Shown in pieces: positions 30,163-40,277 of a DNA stretch of 64,000 nucleotides. A model generated the notes under the pieces. That model made no database searches, was not told the origin of the DNA, and was given only the letters and a program-made list of their open reading frames with translations. Position 1 is the first letter of the stretch; each line of letters starts with the position of its first letter. The position numbers were made by a program, and so were the translations under genes. The stretch covers positions 16,072,669 to 16,136,668 of the forward strand of contig NC_034010.1 of NCBI RefSeq assembly GCF_000346465.2. The letters run 5' to 3'. This DNA comes from Prunus persica. Taxonomy: Eukaryota; Streptophyta; Magnoliopsida; Rosales; Rosaceae.

Positions 30163-33100
30163 ATGGCTTGTAAAGCAAAGCTTATGATTCCTGAGGATGA
30201 GAAGTACGAAGGAAAGCCATTTGCCCTTTCACACACAAGGACCGCCATTACAACAATAAAGGCGAAGTTCAATACGCAGCAGTTACAGAGGTTTGAGGGA
30301 AGTTGTTTTGGTCATCTATTACTGATAGAGGACCTGAAGTGGAATTCACAAATTGTCCACGGCCTGTTGATGAGGAAGGCTGATCCTAAGACAGTTACAC
30401 AGGTGAACGGGATAAAATTCATTGTGGGTAACAAGTTGATACAATTCACAGCCCAACAATTTTGCCTCATCACGGGGCTAAGGTTCGGAAAGCTCCCTTT
30501 CATTCCGAAGGCGACAAATGAAAATTGCTCGTTGAAGCGAAAATACTTCAGCAGCAATAAACCTGCCACCCTTTCGGACCTACACACCGCCTTCATCGAG
30601 TGCACAGATGATGAGGATGCGTTCAAGCTTGGAATGGTCTATTTTGCCAATTTTGTTCTATTGGGTACTGAAAAGCATGTGCTTATTGACATGCACTATT
30701 TGAAGTTGGCTGAAGACCTAGAGGAGTTTGACAAGTATCCATGGGGCGCAGTGTCATATGCAATGACAAATGCTTCACTGTTGAGGGCAGTTTGTGCTAA
30801 ATACCAACGAGTCAAAGTGCCCCAAAAAAGAAAAATGCCCAAACAAAGTGGAAAGAGAGCGCAGAGAAGAATGCGAAGTGGTAGACCAAGAGAGTACATC
30901 ATAAGGGGGTTTGGCTTCGCTATTCAGGTGAACACATATCCAGCAATTAACTATTTGATGTAAATACATTTACAGATATTGATGTTTCATTGTTGTGAAC
31001 AGATTTGGGCTTTTGAAGTGTTCCCAGCATTGGAAGCATTGCATTTCACGGTCCATGAAGACAATAGGCACATCCCTCGAATATTACATTGGAGGAGCAA
31101 CACGGTGGCCCGTTTTCGGGAGGTTATGAGTCAGGTTTTTGAAAACTTTGAGGTTAGATCTGTTTGTATTAGTGATGTTATGATTAGGAAAAATTACAAA
31201 GTTCACTGATTTTTTTTATGTGTTTCAATCGGAGGTTGATGTGCAACTTCTCCGGCCAACAGATATTGAGAAGCAACAACCTTACTGGAGTTGGGGTGAT
31301 GATGACAACGAAGAAGAAATGGTTGAATTATTTGGGGATGAGGCCGAAGAAAAAATCGGCACTTCTAGTGAAGAAAAAGACGCCGATGTTGAGGAAACAG
31401 CCACCCTTCCCTCCTCTTCTAAGGTGAGCATGACCTTTTTCCAATGTTGTGAAAATATAGCGAATACGATAGGATTGAAGTGGAAATAGTTTCCTGGTTT
31501 TTTGTAAGCTTTCTAACTGTTGCATTCATGAATGTATGCAGGCCAAAGGGTCTGTTAATGACGTTCGCAGTTTGAAGCATCAATTACGCAGCACTAAGGA
31601 TCAGTTGGCTAAGCTACGTAATTCAAATCGAGGGCTTAGGAACAGAGTTCGTGACTTGGAAGCTATTGTACAGAAGAACTGTTTGAAGCATGAGAACGAG
31701 TGTGACAGAAATAAAAAGGCTATTCGGGATTTGACCCTAAAAATTGCTGAAGTCGAACATTATTTGAAGTTGGAGATGGAGGAGTTAAAAAAAAATTATG
31801 GTGGAGAAGGCCATGAGGAAGTCTGTACTGCTCAGATGAATGAAGGAGGGCAGAATGAATTGTCACCCTTAAATGAACCTACTAGTCCGACTACAGCAGC
31901 ACCTAAAATGGACACTTAAGTTCCAGCTGATGGAGTAGAAGCCTTCCCAGGCATGCATACAGAACGGGGTGAAATGGAAGCAGCAGTCTGTGGTGATGGA
32001 GTGGAAGGCTTTCCAGCCTCAGATCAAGAAGGGGCTGCAAGGGAAGCAGAAGTCCCTGCTGATGGAGTGGAACCCTTCCCAGCCATGGAAGTCATAGACA
32101 CTGAAATTGAAACTTCAGTTCGTGAGAGGCAAGTGGACCAACAACCTCACAAGGTTCTTACCTCTGAAGATGTGAAGCTTCCTAGTGTTGAAGATGCCCT
32201 CCTTCCTACTCCGGAAGATGGGAATGGGTATAGAGTTATTTGTAAAACGATGTTACATTTGTTAGAGGATTGGAAGAAGACAGAAATTGAGGGGGTGGGA
32301 TGCAAGGTCAGGCCTCCCATGAAATGTAACATAAGTCTGGTTGGTGATGAAGGGGACAACGAGGCTACTGCCACGGTTCAGAAACCAGATGCTGAAGGTA
32401 AAGAGTGCAGACTTAAGCGGGCTGCGACACCATTGTTGAGTCCATTCACCGATCCCTCCAGGAAAAAGAGGAAGGTTACTGATTTGCATGCACAGACACC
32501 TCAGCCCCGTTTTGATCCAACAAAACCCGTGGCCATGGACGATGTGAAGGCTATCATACAACTTTGCAGGGCTTGGAAAACTGACATCAGGTTAGGATTT
32601 GTATCTTGGCAAAACCAATATACTTGTTTTTTGATGTATGCAAACAATTTATATGCAGCTATACTATACATGTGTCTGTCACTGTCATATTATACAAGGT
32701 GTTCCACTTGTCTATTATATTTCAATTTACCTTTGCAAGTGTTGTTTTGTAGTGCGGAGCTGGAGCTCGAACCATTTGAAGTTGGGGCAGATTTTTTTTA
32801 CAAACTGTTAGATGAAACTGCATGGATGAGCTCGAGGGTAACAATTTGAACCCGGCTTTATTTCGAGCAATCTCTTATTTGATGACATTGACTATGTGTC
32901 ATTTGTTGTGATATTGACGCGGTTGTTGTGTTCTGAAATAGCAGCACCTTGACATGGCCATGTTTCTAATACGCAAAAGACAACTCTCTCATCCGCAACT
33001 ATTTGGAAGGGAGTGGACAACCGCCGAGTTTTGTCTGCAGGTATTTTTGTATCCATACTATGTGTCACTGCAGTTCTTGCATTGGTAGGAGTCATGTAGG

Positions 33101-33833
33101 TCTCTCCTTTTGGTGCTTTGATTTGGGTTTATGTAACGTGTCTTTCACACTTGGTTGCAGCAATTTTTATAGCCGTTTGCAATGCCAAGTGGGAAACGAG
33201 TCACGAGGAAACAATATGCTGCAAGGACCGTTGACTCTCCCCCTAACTACCTCAAAAATGTACACCACTTTGTCAATGGGTCATGGCAACATGGGTATGC
33301 GCAAGCATGGACGAAAGTGCGCAAGGTCTATCTCCCGTATAATGTTCGACAGTCCCATTGGGTGGCAGTAGAAGTCGACTTTGTGCGACATACTGTCACT
33401 GTCTATGACTCGTATTCTGATTTTACCTCCAACAGTATGCTTGTCCGATTCATGGAGCCTATTACCCATACACTTGCAAAGGTGCTGCATGAAATGAGGT
33501 TTTATGAGAAATCGGAGGTTGAAGCGGTGAAGAGAAAGGGGACTGACATGTCAAACTTTAACCCATTCACAATTTGCAGAATTTCCGATGTTCCTCAACA
33601 AAGTGATGGGTAAGCTGTGTTCTTTTAAATCACTATACTCGGATGTTATCAATAGGTGCACTTCTAACTTGTCTACTGCTCGGGTGGACAGTACTTCATG
33701 TGGCATTATGACAGTCAAATATATCGAGTACCTTAGTGCCGGCATTCCTTTACATACCATTGACCCATCCAAGTTTGGCTACTACTGATTGAAGCTTGCA
33801 ATCGAGGCTTTCAGGGGGGAGGCCTATGTATGA
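30163..33833 (+). pseudogene. DUF1985-ULP1 (C48) cysteine protease gene carried by the MULE
   Basis: C48 proteases cut SUMO or related tags from proteins. Likely coding exons: 30163-30927, 31003-31152, 31235-31423, 31542-32590, 32753-32837, 32945-33040, 33161-33609 and 33692 onward, with GT-AG introns and matching phases. Exon 1 carries DUF1985 (VNGIKFIVGNKLIQF, FCLITGLRFG). Exon 3 is acidic. Exon 4 starts with a coiled coil (LRSTKDQLAKLRNSNRGLRN) and has three imperfect repeats of VPADGVEPFPAM type. The protease core shows His (SHWVAVEVD), Asp (VYDSYSD), Gln (VPQQSDG) and Cys (TSCGIM), the full catalytic set. In-frame stops at 31917-31919 (TAA), 33170-33172 (TAG) and 33786-33788 (TGA, before a further 14 residues) imply a decayed gene unless transcripts avoid them. 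Confidence 0.87.
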
Positions 33834-35182
33834 GGTAAAAGTCCTAATCTGACCTCATTGCTGCTTTATTGTTAACTACTGCCTTTGGAATTGCATTGTT
33901 ATTTACTTCATTGTAGTTACGTCGTACGTACTCACCTGTGATGTCAGTGTTCATTTAAAAATGTCTTACATTATGTTGGGAACTTGTCCAACTGTGATTA
34001 CTAAAAATGGCTACTTTTGTTCATCAAAGTTTAGGGTATTGGGGATTTGAACACTATAGATGGTAATGTCAATGTTTCGCAACTGGCATCTGATTCACGT
34101 ATGTCATATGTTCTGAACTCCGACTGTGTGTAATCCAACACTTGTTTCATGTTCTTTATGAAAGGTTCAAACAATTACTTCTTCAAATTGAACATGTGTT
34201 ATGACATCTCATTTTCCCTTTATATGAATGCTGAAGTGGCACATATGTCGTCCTTCTGCAGGTGGTCCTTCCAGCTTCATACCCATATTGACATCTCAGA
34301 TTATGTACATGTATGTGAAAGAAGTTGCAGGATGTTTTGTCGTATTGTGAATCTTGAAACTTAGTATCAGTTTTTGCGTAACATGGCACATTTTTTGACA
34401 TGTTGCTCACCACGCGATAAAGTGGGGTGATTTTGTAGTAGGTTGCAGGGTGTTCATTTATGTAACGGAATTCAACTCTACTTGTCTTCCATGGTAGAAG
34501 GGCTGTATTCACTTTCCTTTGTTAGAACTAATTGTTGACATTCTGTGCTTAACAAATTCCTGTAAATCCATAATTTGGCACAAGTTGCAGCGAAATGCAA
34601 TTTTTTGTGGCCACCCACATTGTAGCTTTTTCCATTATTTTATCGCCACTATAGTGAAATATTCGACTCTCATTTGGCAATATATTAGGGTGTTCATTTT
34701 CGTCACAGTTGAAAGTATATATTGGGTGGCTATGTCATGGACCTGTAAACATGAGACGACAGTGCATTGTCGACTGTTTAGTTTAGTTTAGTTAGGTTGA
34801 ATACTTTGTTTTGTATATGCATTTTTGAAATCCGATCCGGACGGAAATGTTGGGGTTCGTTAGCACAAACATTATCATTAACGCTCGGCTGGGCCAATTA
34901 CAAGCTCAAATATTCTATTGTTTGACGTCATTGAGTTGTAGTTTTGGGAGGTCCCTCACCGTCAAATATTTAGTTATTTCTCAAGTTTACGTGGAATAAT
35001 TGGTGTGACGATTGAGGCTGCATAAGAGTTGATACCAAAATACCTGAGCCTGGGGTTATTGGCTATGCCTTTTGTGTTTGCCTTTTCAAACCAAGATGAA
35101 ACCAATAGAAAACGACCATCTCTGCCATCACTGATTTATATTAAATAAAACCTGTTCCATTACATCCATAACCTAACCAACT
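33834..35182. other. MULE internal spacer between the ULP1 and GRF genes
   Basis: Only short open frames without recognisable motifs occur. The two flanking genes converge on this stretch, so it should hold both 3' UTRs. Confidence 0.45.
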
Positions 35183-35695
35183 TTAACCTGCCAACTGTAG
35201 ATGACCAGGAGTCCTATTACATTTGGAAAACAACAAATACATGACCATTCCAACCAAGAAAACAGAGACCCAAAACCATGGGTTTTTCATCTTTCCTTTT
35301 CCAGCGTTTTGTTCTTCTTCCAAGCGGTTTATTTTCCTAAGCAAGCCTGGAATGATGTGCTTCGATCTGTCACACATCTCTGGGTCAGCCCATTCCCAAA
35401 ATGTACATCCATTCCTCTGCAGAAACGGAAGCAATGTTTTCAAACAAAGACAGCCAGCATCAGCTAAAACTTACACGTTTATTAAACTTACCCTTGCACA
35501 TACTTGAAACCTCCTTCCAGGATGAGAAACCGTCCACGATGTATGCGTTTTGACAACGTTCCCACAGTAGCACAGCTGTGAACACACTGAACTCGCAGCT
35601 TCCATTTCCCAGCGAGATCTTGAAGTCGCGTCTTGACCGGGCAACCGAGACGTCACTGACTCACCCTCACCGGGACGGAGGCTCCTCCTACTCAT
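35183..35695 (-). CDS. Small GRF-type zinc-finger protein with C-terminal membrane segment, in the MULE
   Basis: Exon 1 is 35695-35492 and exon 2 is 35416-35183, joined by a GT-AG intron of 75 bases, giving 145 residues. The GRF zinc finger spans the junction: CYCG near residue 42, SWTVSHPGRRF near 53-63, then C66, C72, FWEWADPEMC and DR. GRF fingers bind single-stranded DNA in some nuclear proteins. Plants have many small GRF proteins with this FxWxDxxxC ending. After a short charged linker (KINRLEEEQNAGKGKMKN) comes a hydrophobic segment (PWFWVSVFLVGMVMYLLF) that would anchor the C-terminus in a membrane. The N-terminus is Arg/Ser-rich. No stop or frameshift interrupts it. Confidence 0.83.
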
Positions 35696-36696
35696 CTTCT
35701 TGTTTTTGAGGGTATGAATTGTTGTTCACGTTGTGCGATATTTAGGGTACTGAAGAGGGTCATCCCAAATTCAAAGGGTTACACTTGCATGTGCACAATG
35801 TTTCAGTAACATGGTGTGAGTGCACAAACATGATACCTGGAGTTAATGGGGTGTTTTTAAAAAGGAAAAATTTTTTTTTCCAATATTTACCATTGCCAAC
35901 AGTAAGTATAGATTGGGCCCAATGTTATTCATAGCCTTAGTTTATGACAGATACGGCATGGTATACACTTGCATATACAGTACATGCCATTCTTAGTTGT
36001 CTGTATATTGGTTGATGAATGACGTATTGGTAGGACAGTGGCACTATATTGGTCTCGTATTGTAACTTTATTGTATCGCTATTAATTTGTATTGGTTTTA
36101 TAATGCCCAATATTGGTGTTATATTGGCATTCCAATGTAACCTCAGCATTATTTGAAATTGGTACAGCTATTATAACATTTTTTATACTGTCTTGCGTAT
36201 TGGTTTTGCAATGTCATTGAACAAGTCTACAAATCTGAACTATGTGGAAGGTAATTACGTTATATCGAATATGAAATGAATGCAGCCAAACTACATCAAC
36301 TGCAGTTATCAAAGTTCCTGCATACAACACAAAAGAAAGGCACCTGAAACGTACATATAATACGAAGGCCACCTCAACCTGGCAGCATACAAAATAAAAT
36401 AACAATCCAGGTGAAACTTACACAAGACAAAATTTACAAAGAGGTGACCTCAAACTTACAGAATACAATCTTAACAAAGACGGCACCTGCAGCTTACATT
36501 ATACATATGTACCAACGAGGCCCCCTTTCCCCAACAGAAAACAAACGAAATAAAAAAAAGGGCACCTCATACGTATATATTACAAAAACAGGGCACGTCA
36601 AAAATTCCACTGTACTGGGTTTGTCCCCAATAGTAGCCATGGTAATATTACAAGGCAAACCCTCTGGCTGTGGCCGAATTTCGAGTTGCATACCCG
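35696..36696. other. MULE internal spacer, TATTGG-rich
   Basis: There is no gene. The stretch 36020-36200 is rich in TATTGG and TTATTG words, a degenerate low-complexity pattern also seen near 39180-39300. The GRF gene promoter should lie at its left end. Confidence 0.4.
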
Positions 36697-37218
36697 TCAA
36701 ATGCGGCGACCGCGACCCATTAAGTTCATGACCCCTCCCACAGTGATGTCCCACTTTCCTTCTGCATCCACAATTTGTGCAAACTTCCTAAATAGTTCGA
36801 AGCCGGATTCCAGTTGTTGTCACTTTAGCTGAGCCATTTCGTCTGATTCTTTGAATGCAATAACTGCACTGGCAGGGGCATTTTCAAGTCTAGCTCTGAC
36901 AGCCTTCATATGTAGGAGATGCATCCGAGCTTGATAACGCGCCCGAATTGTGCGCTTTTTTATGACACCCCACCTAGCTTGGCCCTCTTTAATTTTGCTA
37001 ACTATGTCTGCATGGAGATTTTTCCAGAACATGGTATTGGCTCGACATTGCTGCAGTCCATGGACCCAGTCTTTAGTGTCTTCTGTTGCTGCTTTGCCAG
37101 GTGTTTCAGTGTCCCCTCCTTCAGTAAGGGTTGGGTTTGGTGTGGGGTTGGGGTCCATGGGTGTTGGGTATTTACTGTGGGTTGGTGTGGCCATTAGTTT
37201 TACCAAACTGCCATTCAT
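36697..37218 (-). pseudogene. Unrecognised MULE gene B, paralogue of gene C, one premature stop
   Basis: I do not recognise this family. The likely start is the ATG at 37218 (MNGSLVKLMATPTHSKYP); an upstream in-frame ATG at 37296 also exists. A proline/threonine-rich N-terminus is followed by a charged, mostly helical body (FWKNLHADIVSKIKEGQ, RARYQARMHLLHMKAVRA, FKESDEMAQLK). TGA at 36820-36822 interrupts the frame, which then continues as QQLESGFELFRKFAQIV and KWDITVGGVMNLMGRG to TGA at 36697. Both halves resemble gene C at 38385-38984, including the GFE(L/M)FR and VGGV blocks after the stop, so the stop is a later mutation. Two 30-base GC-rich repeats lie upstream. Confidence 0.62.
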
Positions 37219-37356
37219 TGTGATGTAGGTGAAATAGCTGTGCAGGCAGGGGGGGTTTGACGGAGTAAGTGTGATGGAAATGTTGGGTGGATGCAACTGG
37301 GTTACAATTAAATAGTGGGAGGTATTAATGACCAGGAGTAAATGACTGTGCTGAAG

Positions 37357-37425
37357 AGGCGGGAGTTATTGGCGGCAGTTGTTGGGTCCAATTTTAGGCG
37401 GGAGTTATTGGCGGGAGTTGTTGGG
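37357..37425 (-). promoter_or_regulatory. Direct repeat with GGCGGG motifs upstream of MULE gene B
   Basis: Two 30-base copies (37357-37386 and 37396-37425) of a unit containing GGCGGGAGTTATTGGCGG and AGTTGTTGGG differ at one base. On the gene B strand they read as CCGCC-rich boxes about 140-210 bases before its start codon. The cores look like E2F-type sites, but that is only a resemblance. Confidence 0.5.
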
Positions 37426-38216
37426 CAACACATTTGACTTGGGCTGTGCATAATAACAGCTGTATATAACTATTGTTTACCATTGGTTGGTGGTTGTTGT
37501 ATGGGACCCTTGTTGAATTTGCAATTTATTCCTTTTGTCCTCTTTCCCCAATTTCCCTCCTGTACCAAAACTACAAATTGTCCCAAATATATGAGTACGG
37601 TAAATTGACAATGAATTGGCCAATTACAAAAATGGACCATGAAAGTATTTGTGTTTCCAATTTCCTGTTTCAGGGTGCTTGTTTTCCTTGATATGAGTTC
37701 CATTTTTGTATATAACAGTGAATTCCTAACTCTTATTTTGTACCATGTGAAAATATTTGTAGGTGTATTCATCCCACCAGACGTTTTATTCGCCTTTAAA
37801 TTTCGGAAGATGGGACTGTATATGACTGATTTGGTGGTATTATTTTGTTTTTAGATGGACTTGCCTATTGTCGTCATTTGTAGGGGATACTTTGTAATTT
37901 ATGAACAAGTCTGTATAGTTGGTAAAATGAGTTAATGGGGAACTTGCTACTAAGGGAGTTATTCATATGGCAGCACCTTCAATATTAATATAGTATAGAA
38001 TTGTGATGAAGATTGTGTGTAATTTGTGTAGTCACTGTTGTTCAGGTGTGTATATTGGTACGGCCGATTATTCCAACGTTGACAGGTGTGTATTTTCGTA
38101 TTTGGTCCGACTGTAATGGGCAAGTCTACAATGCTGTCAGTGACAGAGAGGAGTAATGACTGAAGACTGATTTTGTAATGTAGTCATTGAAAGCAATATA
38201 AAAAAGACAACTTCGT
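37426..38216. other. MULE spacer between the divergent genes B and C
   Basis: Genes B and C are transcribed away from each other across about 1.2 kb. No other gene is seen. This stretch may work as a shared promoter region. Confidence 0.45.
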
Positions 38217-38225
38217 CTATATAAG
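38217..38225 (+). promoter_or_regulatory. TATA box for MULE gene C
   Basis: TCTATATAAGAGGG (38216-38229) is a good plant TATA element 160 bases before the likely start codon of gene C, with a pyrimidine/A-rich leader between. Confidence 0.6.
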
Positions 38226-38384
38226 AGGGTCTAACCTACTCATTCAATTCCATATATATCAGACACGAAAGCTGTACTAAAGCTCACCCTATTGTTGGTA
38301 ACGAAAAGGAAGGTCCAGATTGATTTTGTAACGTTAACTGTTTTTCAGGGTGCATGTGTGCATTATCCCCATTTGAAGTTGAAG

Positions 38385-38984
38385 ATGTCAGACGTAATCC
38401 CTCCAAACGAGGTTGTTAGTTACCCAGGAGACCAGCCATGGCATGTCCCTTTCCCATCTCCACCTGGGACTCCAAATAACGATCCCACGTCATCCGGAAG
38501 TGAGGCAGACAACATTGATCCGCTAAAGAAAATAGCTGAAGTGAAGCATCACCTCCAATATTTGTGTACGGCAACGGATTGGTGGGAAACCAAATGCGAT
38601 ATTCATGGCCAAGTGATGGGCAACTTGACGAACAAGCTGAACAAAGCATTTGCTAGAGAAGTTAAGCAAACAATGAAAGCCCAAAGTCGAAGCGCGAAGT
38701 TAGCCTCCTTGACGTTACAATTGGAAGAAACAAAGAAAGATGCTGTCCAAAAATTCACTGACTCTGAAGAATTTAACCATGAACTGGTTGAATGTTTTAA
38801 CAATGGGTTCGAGATGTTCCGGGATTATGCTTCCGTCGTGTCACCAGACTACAATTGGAGCGAAATAGATGTTGGTGGTGTCTGGCAGGTGCTGAATAAG
38901 GGTGGCCAGGGAATGGCTGATCATAGCCTTGTGCATGCAGCGAGGAAGAAGACCAAAGAATTGGATCTATTCATGGACCTGTAA
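38385..38984 (+). CDS. Unrecognised MULE gene C, helical protein, 199 residues
   Basis: I do not recognise this protein. I chose the ATG at 38385 (MSDVIPPNEVVSYPGD) because a TATA box lies upstream and the sequence before it (TTTTTCAGG, TTGAAG) looks untranslated; the frame is open to 38292. Residues 1 to about 50 are Pro/Ser-rich. The rest is charged and helical, with blocks WWETKCDIHGQVMGNL, AFAREVKQTMKAQSR, LQLEETKKDAVQKFTDSE, FNNGFEMFRDYASVV and IDVGGVWQVLNKGGQG. It ends TKELDLFMDL. It aligns with gene B of the same element over most of its length. No membrane segment, zinc site or enzyme motif is seen. It lies next to the transposase gene and converges with it. Confidence 0.7.
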   Translation: MSDVIPPNEVVSYPGDQPWHVPFPSPPGTPNNDPTSSGSEADNIDPLKKIAEVKHHLQYLCTATDWWETKCDIHGQVMGNLTNKLNKAFAREVKQTMKAQSRSAKLASLTLQLEETKKDAVQKFTDSEEFNHELVECFNNGFEMFRDYASVVSPDYNWSEIDVGGVWQVLNKGGQGMADHSLVHAARKKTKELDLFMDL

Positions 38985-40277
38985 ACATGGTGATTTTGTG
39001 GAAGGGTTTCTGTAGCTGGGTCAGGGTAAGTACGGGTGGAATCATTTTGTATGTATTTGGTGGCTTTTGTTTGAATGTGGTGCCTTGTTTACGCCTTCCT
39101 CTTATTCTCACCGTTGAGTGGGAAATTACTTAGTTTGTATAAATATGAAGTACTGTAACGTGGAGGTGTGCTTATTAAACGTTTATTGGCCTCATATTAC
39201 AAGCATTAAGGATGTATATTGTGGTTGTATTGTATAATTATTGACACATATTGTAATCGTATTGTGCTTATAGTACGGTTTTATTGGTGCTTTATGGATA
39301 TACACCTCATATTATAGCCTCTACATCTGAGTAATTATAAACAGTGACTCTAGCAATGGTCGTGTATATGGAGGGTTTCGGACAGATCGATGGTTATGAC
39401 GCGCGGAATATCCATGGAAATATGGGACATGTATTGATACCTTAAGGCAATTGGATACAAACCACGGACACTGTGACCAACAATATAGAACACTAATAAC
39501 TGACTTTGTTATTTTGCAAAACAGGTTGGATTGGAAAAGTTATAGGTACCAGAGTCCATAGGCACTAATCACACACCAATGGGGAAGGGTTTGTTCCTCT
39601 GTGTGTGTGACATGAAGTGAATAATTAACTATTTGAAAAGTCCATATAACGATAGTAGTGATGTGTTCACCATGTGTAGCTGCATGGATAGTTTCCCAAA
39701 TAATTACATTTTAGTTAGCCTTCTAAGCCCTTTCATTTGGGACAGAAACCGTTTTCATTACACTACCAATAGCCGTGCAACAAAGGTACAATACAATACC
39801 AATACAATGGCAACAAAGGTACAATACAATACCAATACGATGGCAACAAAGGTACAATACAATACCAATACGGTGCATATAAAGACAGGACATAACGTTG
39901 TGTAGGAAAGGAAACCAAGTGATGCGAACGTGACTACAATCACATTTCACAACAGCAAATCGAATACAATTTAAATGAAAATAAAAGGTACATCACAAAC
40001 GAATAGAAATGCTAATCTGTAAGACACATTGGCCAGTGGAACACTGTTAAATAACAGCTGGTTTCCATAAAACAGGTGGAACTGTATGTTCACAAATTGC
40101 TACTAATAATAGGCTCTCATTGCAAGGAACTTGTTACCTTGTTCCATATGCTTCACATGACCGTTTAATTGACGGACTTCCATGTATGCAGCATCACCGA
40201 ACCTATTCATGAACTTCACAGTTGATGACAACTGAGGTACAAACTGAACAACTGTACAATATGCGCAATTAGACACT
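38985..40277. other. MULE spacer between gene C and the transposase
   Basis: It should hold the 3' UTRs of both convergent genes. It includes the 33-base minisatellite listed separately and TATTG-rich sequence at 39180-39300. Confidence 0.45.
39778..39874 (+). repeat. 33-bp minisatellite, about 2.9 copies
   Basis: Copies at 39778-39810, 39811-39843 and 39844-39874 contain CAACAAAGGTACAATACAAT followed by ACCAATAC(A/G)(A/G)TGG. They are nearly identical, so this is a recent local expansion inside the MULE. Confidence 0.9.

Noticed and set aside
39723..39950. A repetitive minus-strand protein with CHRIGIVLYLC units
   Set aside because: It is only the translation of the 33-bp minisatellite (a multiple of three keeps the frame open); no independent support.
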